Below, piece by piece: positions 58,640-64,000 of a stretch of DNA of 64,000 nt. The notes beneath the pieces are model-generated. The model was not told the DNA's origin. It worked only from the letters and a program-made list of their open reading frames with translations, and made no database searches. Source of the stretch: Delphinapterus leucas (Eukaryota; Chordata; Mammalia; Artiodactyla; Monodontidae). Positions within the stretch are counted from its first letter, which is position 1. Every line of letters starts with the position of its first letter. The translations under genes were made by a program, and so were the position numbers. Where the stretch lies: positions 10,284,130 through 10,348,129 of the forward strand of contig NW_022098001.1 of assembly GCF_002288925.2 (NCBI RefSeq). The letters run 5' to 3'.

Positions 58640-59480
58640 AAAGACTTTTTCAAACAAACAAAAGCTGAAAGAGTCTATAGATATGAAATGCACTACAAAA
58701 ACTATTTTTAGAAGTTCTTTAAGCTGAAGTAAAATGCTGCTAGATTAAAATCTTTGATCTGCATACAGGAATGAAGAGTCCGGAAATAACTATGTGGGTA
58801 AACAGACACTTTTTGTTTTTTAATTTCTTAAAAATCAATTAACTGTTCAAAGCAATCATAACTATGATGATGATGAAGACAATGATGATGATGATGTAGT
58901 CCTGGGGTCCGTAACATATATATGAGTTATAACAACACTGGCACAAATGATGACAGGGTATAAAGAGAATCATATTGTTGTAAGCATACTAAAGGAGAAT
59001 ACTTACATTATCCATTAAGTAGTATATTATTATTCGAAAGTAGACAATGATAAGTTAAGCATGCATACTGTCAACCCTAGAACAACCACAAAATAAGAAA
59101 ATGAAGAGTTATAGCAAAAGGCCAATAATGAAAATAAAATGGAATGCTAAAATATACTCAACTAATCAAAAAAAAGGCAGGAAAAAAGAAAAAAGGAAGA
59201 AAAATTAAATGGGACAAATAGTAAACAAACAAAAAATTAGACTTAAACCTGAACATACAGAAAATTTCATAAAATGTGAATAATCTAAAACACTACAATT
59301 AATAGGCAGAAATTGTTATTCAGACTAGTAAAACCCAATTATAACCTGACTATAGAAAACTAAGATCAGATATAGGCTCGGTACAGTTTCTAAAGATAAG
59401 ATACCTGAAGTTTCAAAAAGAAAATCAAGGCAAAAATGAACCAATTCAAGAAAAAAGAAAATTAGCAGCACCTAATAATC
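58640..59480 (+). repeat. Old LINE-1 (L1M) internal fragment
   Basis: Matches the region around the ORF1/ORF2 junction of old LINE-1s: CAAACAAAAGCTGAAAGAGT, AATAACTATGTGGGTAAACA, GTCAACCCTAGAACAACCAC and AAAAGGCAGGAAAAAAG. A GAT/ATG microsatellite lies at 58863-58896. Confidence 0.65.
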
Positions 59481-60539
59481 AAAACAAAAATCAGAGAACC
59501 ATTGCATTTTATGGATTAAAAGGGAACCTATAGACCTTGTGAACCAAACAGAAATAAAAAACTAGAAGCTGCAGTCTGTGTTCATTATCTTTACTTCCAG
59601 ATAACACATTGAGATGGATTAATGCTAACAGGGGGAAAAAGAGCTTGCAACTACCAGCAAGTTGCAAAGTCTCAAACCAGCTTTTTTCTTCCCCCCAGCA
59701 TTCAGACATATTAATTATAGTGTCCACAGCATTGAACACTATAATTAAGGTTGTACTGGCACTTCTATTACAGCCCCATATTTTCATTCATTCATAACAT
59801 TCTTAGAAAGTCCTTCATGAAACTAAAAGCCTTCCTTTCTTATCTCAATCCCAATTTTTCTTCTTCCTAAATTAGAAGACCTGTGAGAGAATAAAAATAC
59901 CTCTTACAGCTGAAAAAAGAAAATAAAAGTCTTCCCAAGGATAAAACAAATATAACAGAACCCCCCAAAAACATTGAGAATGGCAAACAAGAATTAAAAC
60001 CTCCTTAATGTTAAAAAAAATTGTTAAACCAAAAAATCCACCTTATGCCGTTTGGTTTTCATGTGGCACAAATTTCAAGCTTATACATGACATAATAAAA
60101 GATTCTACAGTTTAAATATATATATTTTAAGAACTCGATCTTTATAACACATAGCTATTTTCTGAAACAGCTTAACTAAAAAGAGTGTTCTTTCTACTAC
60201 CTCTGATTAGGAGGTTTTAGACAAAGGTAGAAGTTCAAGAAACCATGATTTCTTCTGTTCCTGAATTTTTAAGGCATAGAATACAGTTTGAAACACATTT
60301 ATGTTCATCTTGATTCATCCACAAGTTATCTGTGGATGTTCCTGGTTTTCGGTTTTTTATTTCCTTTTCAATAATGTTTTTAAATTACTCAAGTTATTTC
60401 AGCTCAAAAACAAACCTAACTCTAAAGCAAAGTATTTTACCATCTGATGGTTCTAAGACTACAAGACAACATTTCTATGCTAAAATTAAAATCATAAGCT
60501 ACTCATGATATAACATTTTTTCCTTAAAACATTCAAGAG

Positions 60540-60890
60540 AGGAGAAAGGTTTTGTCCTCCCATTAACCACTATATTCTCAGTATTTAGTACAGTACTATG
60601 GCACTCGATAATGATTTGCTGAATGAACTTTTCAACGCTTCCTTCAAATAAAGGAAAATATACTAAAATGATAATTTTAGTTATCACCCAGCCAATGACT
60701 TAGTTCCATCTAGGCCCCATCACTTTTCTCCTAGAATATGGCAAAATGAGCTTAACTAATTATCTGAAATCACCTCCTCCAATCTATTCCTCAACTTTGA
60801 AAAGCCTGTCAACTTCCTAAATTACAAATTCAGTCAAGTTGCTTGCTAGCTTAAAATAATTCAGTGGCTTCCTACTCTCAACTCTCCACA
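60540..60890 (+). repeat. L2 fragments
   Basis: An L2 3' end (TTTAGTACAGTACTATGGCA, GATTTGCTGAATGAAC) and then an interior L2 piece (AATAATTCAGTGGCTTCCTA). Confidence 0.6.
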
Positions 60891-60892
60891 CA

Positions 60893-61365
60893 AGGGTCCT
60901 CAAAGTTTCTGATTTCAGGACATTTCACCCTCTTAAAAATTACTGAGAGCACCAATGACCTTTTGTATAAATGGGTTACATCTACCCATATTTACCATAG
61001 GAGAAATAAAAAAGGAGAAAAAAGTTTAAATATATGCTTTTAAAAATAAGAAATCCATCACATTAACATAATTATAAACAAATTATAAAACTTCAAGTTT
61101 TTGCTTTTTATGAAAAATAGCTATATTTTCCAAAACAAAAAGAAAACTGGTAAAAATAATGGAATTATTTTATTTTACATTTTAAAAAATCTGGCCTAAT
61201 AGAAAACAGTTGGATTCTCATATTTACTTCTGCCTTCAATCTACCACAGTGTCATACATCAGGTAGCCTGTGGAAAATCCCACTCTACATTCATAAGAGA
61301 ATAATGATGAAAAAAGTAAATCATGACCTAGCGGTCTTCAGATCACACTTTGAGAACCACTGGAG
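60893..61365. repeat. hAT-superfamily DNA transposon remnant
   Basis: Starts GTCCTCAAAGTTTCTGATT and ends TCACACTTTGAGAACCACTG, with AATTACTGAGAGCACCAATG and GATTCTCATATTTACTTCTG inside, a mammalian hAT-type family. Confidence 0.65.
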
Positions 61366-61549
61366 TACAGTAAACTTCAAACCCTCTTATGAATTGCACA
61401 AAAGTTTATGATCTGAGAGACTCAGATTTGAGTCTCACTACCCACAGTGTAGCACAGAGAGACAACAAGATAAATATGAAAGATTAGGGATACGAAGGAC
61501 AGACTGAGAAGTTGTAACGTGTGTAAAACAAGTTTCAGAAGGCAAAAAT

Positions 61550-63090
61550 AGAAAGAATAAGACAGAATTAATATTCAAAGAGATAAAGATTTTTCAGAAG
61601 TTACAAAAAGATAAATCCATAGATATAGGAAACACAATAAATCTTAAAAAAGATAACAAAAAAGAAATTCACTCCTAGAGTCATGATCATGAAATAGAAG
61701 AACAGCAAAGACATCTGAAAAAGAAGATCTTAACTACAACTAAGGAAAAAAAAAGACACGTTTTACAATAAAATGGTAACACCACTAATATATAAAAATC
61801 TCAACAGCAAAAACAGAACCAATTCAATAGTGGAGTTAATATTTTCAAAGCACTGAGAGAAAATATCCACCAACCTGATGCAACCAAATAAACTACCAAT
61901 GAGAGAGACTACAATAAAGATTTTTTTAGACAATGAAAATTGAATGTTTACCACTAAGAGAATCTCTTTTGTAATATTTTTTAGAGTACTTCATAAAGGT
62001 GGAAATTAAACCCAGAAAGAAGTGAGATGCTAAAAACAGCAAACCAAGAAAAATGATAAACAGGCAAATAAGATCAAAGAAGTATTCATTACACAAAGAA
62101 TAATAACAACAGCAATTAATTTGGGAGGTATAAAACTAAAATGAAACTAAAATTCTAGATAATAACAGCATATAAGATGGAAAGAAGATAATAAGTTAAA
62201 GCCTTCTGAGATCCTCAAAACTGATTAATAAGAAGGAGTAAAATTAGTATAACAACAATTTAAAGTTTAGGTATACATAGTAAAAATTTCACAGTAATCA
62301 CTACTAAAAGGACAAAAATAAAAGTATAACTTTAAAACCAATGGAATACACAAAACTGAATCTAAAAAGCACAATCAATCCAAATAATATAGAAAAAAGG
62401 AAAGTTGCATTAAAAAGGAGAGAAATATAGAAAACATAAAATAAGACAGTGAAAGAAATCCAACTATTTAAAAGCAATGGAAAAATATCAGAGTGAAAAG
62501 AAAACAAATGTGTCAATCTAAACATGTTCATTTATGTTGAAAGTAAAAAAAGAAAGCCAGATGTAAAAAACAAATGGGGAAAATCATAAATAAATCCCCA
62601 AAAAAGAGCTAATACTAAAAGGTGAAAAAAATTAAGAAAATCACCAAAACCCTAATGAGAAAACAATAAGGGACACAAAACACCTCACAGAAAAGGGAAA
62701 TAACTAAAATACACAGGCAAAGTTCAACGTCCATAGTCATCAGACAAATAAAAATTAAAACAACAAACCAACACTGTTCACATCATCAAATCTCAAAAAT
62801 GCTTTTTTCCTTTAATATGATACACATTGTCCATTAAGGTTTGGTAAAATGTACACTTCCAATCAGCTGATGGAAGAGCTAACTAATAAAACCCTCTGTA
62901 AAGCAACTTGGCAATATTTGTTCCAAAAACAAGCTTTTAAATAATATCCTTTGACTCAGGAATTCTACTTCTGGAGATTTACCCTAAAGACAAAATCCTG
63001 AAAATTGAAAAAGCACTGTGCGCCAAACAGTTACTACAATCAAATTTCTACTACTAAAAAATTCATATTTCTAATACTGAAAAATTATAT
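61550..63090 (+). repeat. Old LINE-1 (L1M) fragments
   Basis: Highly diverged pieces: TTTTCAAAGCACTGAGAGAA, TATCCACCAACCTGATGCAA, and near the end CAACTTGGCAATATTTGTTC and TGACTCAGGAATTCTACTTC. Confidence 0.6.
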
Positions 63091-63097
63091 ACCCTGA

Positions 63098-63295
63098 GAT
63101 AGTCATTCCTCAATATCCATGGGGCATTGGTTCTAGGACCCCTGTGGATAACAAACTACGTAGATATTCAAGTCCCTTATATAAAATGGTGTAGTATTTG
63201 CATATGACCTACTCACACATCCTCCCATACACTTTAAATCATCTAGATTATTTATCATACCTAATACAATGTAAATGCTATGTAAACAAAGTTGC
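63098..63295. repeat. MER2 (Tigger-type) DNA transposon fragment
   Basis: Recognisable MER2 left half: CATTCCTCAATATCCATGGG, TTGGTTCTAGGACCCCTGTG, TCAAGTCCCTTATATAAAAT. Confidence 0.85.
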
Positions 63296-63299
63296 TGGT

Positions 63300-64000
63300 G
63301 CAGGGCAAATTCAAGACTTGCTTTTTGGAACTTTCTGGAATTTTTTTCCTGAGAAATGCAATAGAACACTGAAAGTATTTGTATTTAATTTCTGATTACC
63401 TTAATTGAATTTTTTTGGTAGATTTGCCTCTATCAACAAATTTGTTTATGTGAATATTAAACTTATTCGAAGTTCTCTAGAGAGTATGGGAAAGCCAGAG
63501 GCAACACATAAATTTTGTGCAATTCATCCAAGTGGATAACTATATAAATAATGAAGAATTGAATTTTTCTATGGATTTTTATAAGGACAAAAGACATTTT
63601 TAAAAATTGCTTATACTAAGCTTGAAGTAAAGGATATTCTAGTTTACCAATATATTAATGGAAATTGAGCATCTAGACTTCATTGATAAGATAATGAAAA
63701 TGGTGCTCAGGAAAATCATTCTCATCTATTACCCATGTCCATGAATGAACTGCTTACTATATTTATATAGATGCTATAGCAATCAAGACAGTGTGAGTCT
63801 GAGGAACTACAAATGATTCAGGGTAGCTGAAATATGAGAGAAAAGCAAGTGATTCCAGAGGTCAGGCTGAAAAAATTGAGAAGAACTATGAAAGCAAAAG
63901 GACGGTAGCCATTAAGAAATTTTAAGCACGGTAGTACCAATCCAGTTTACATTTTAGAAATATCATGCCCAGAGGCAGTGTAAAAAAAAAGGTTTGGAGA
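63300..64000. other. Intron 2, right edge, nothing recognised
   Basis: AT-rich sequence; VPS13B exon 2 (with the start codon) was looked for and is not present. Confidence 0.5.

Overview
The window is mammalian nuclear DNA, almost certainly from a cetacean. It is AT-rich and intron-dominated, and it carries seventeen copies of the tRNA-Glu-derived CHR SINE (sense strand begins GGGCTTCCCTGGTGGCGCAG) typical of whales, dolphins and their close relatives, plus matching artiodactyl/cetacean LINE-1 3' ends and a mariner element of the artiodactyl type. The exact species cannot be read from the sequence.

The only host gene recognised is VPS13B (COH1, the Cohen syndrome gene), on the minus strand. 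Nine consecutive coding exons, numbered 3 to 11 by the human convention in which exon 2 carries the ATG, lie at 45354-45474, 27496-27663, 23254-23435, 17924-18098, 11389-11657, 5222-5317, 4624-4746, 4011-4148 and 2989-3076. Every exon has AG/GT borders, the codon phases join correctly, and no stop interrupts the joined frame (about 452 codons, roughly human residues 98-550). Exon 2 lies beyond the right edge and exon 12 beyond the left edge, so the gene is present but partial. VPS13B is a Golgi-associated bridge-like lipid-transfer protein; this part encodes the N-terminal portion of the lipid-conducting rod.

Layout from the left: intron 11 holds a LINE-1 3' end with two SINEs and an L2 piece (1-2988). 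Exons 11 to 8 cluster at 2989-5317. Intron 7 (5318-11388) holds two SINEs, L2 and two LINE-1 ends stacked at one target site. Intron 6 (11658-17923) is mostly old LINE-1, L2 and a Tigger-like piece. Introns 5 and 4 hold SINEs, a 1.1 kb LINE-1 end, MIRs and a hAT element. Intron 3 (27664-45353) contains a mariner copy split by a near full-length LINE-1, itself carrying a SINE and a second LINE-1 end. Intron 2 (45475-64000) has a LINE-1 with a 5' inversion sitting inside a hAT element, more SINEs, old LINE-1 and MER2.

The most notable observation is at exon 3. An older CHR-type SINE inserted exactly across the 5' splice site, and its 16-bp target-site duplication copied the whole donor (CCACCAG|GTAACTTCT). 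Exon 3 is therefore followed by two identical donors 301 bp apart, one on each side of the SINE. No new gene system, CRISPR array, RNA gene or intact endogenous retrovirus was found.
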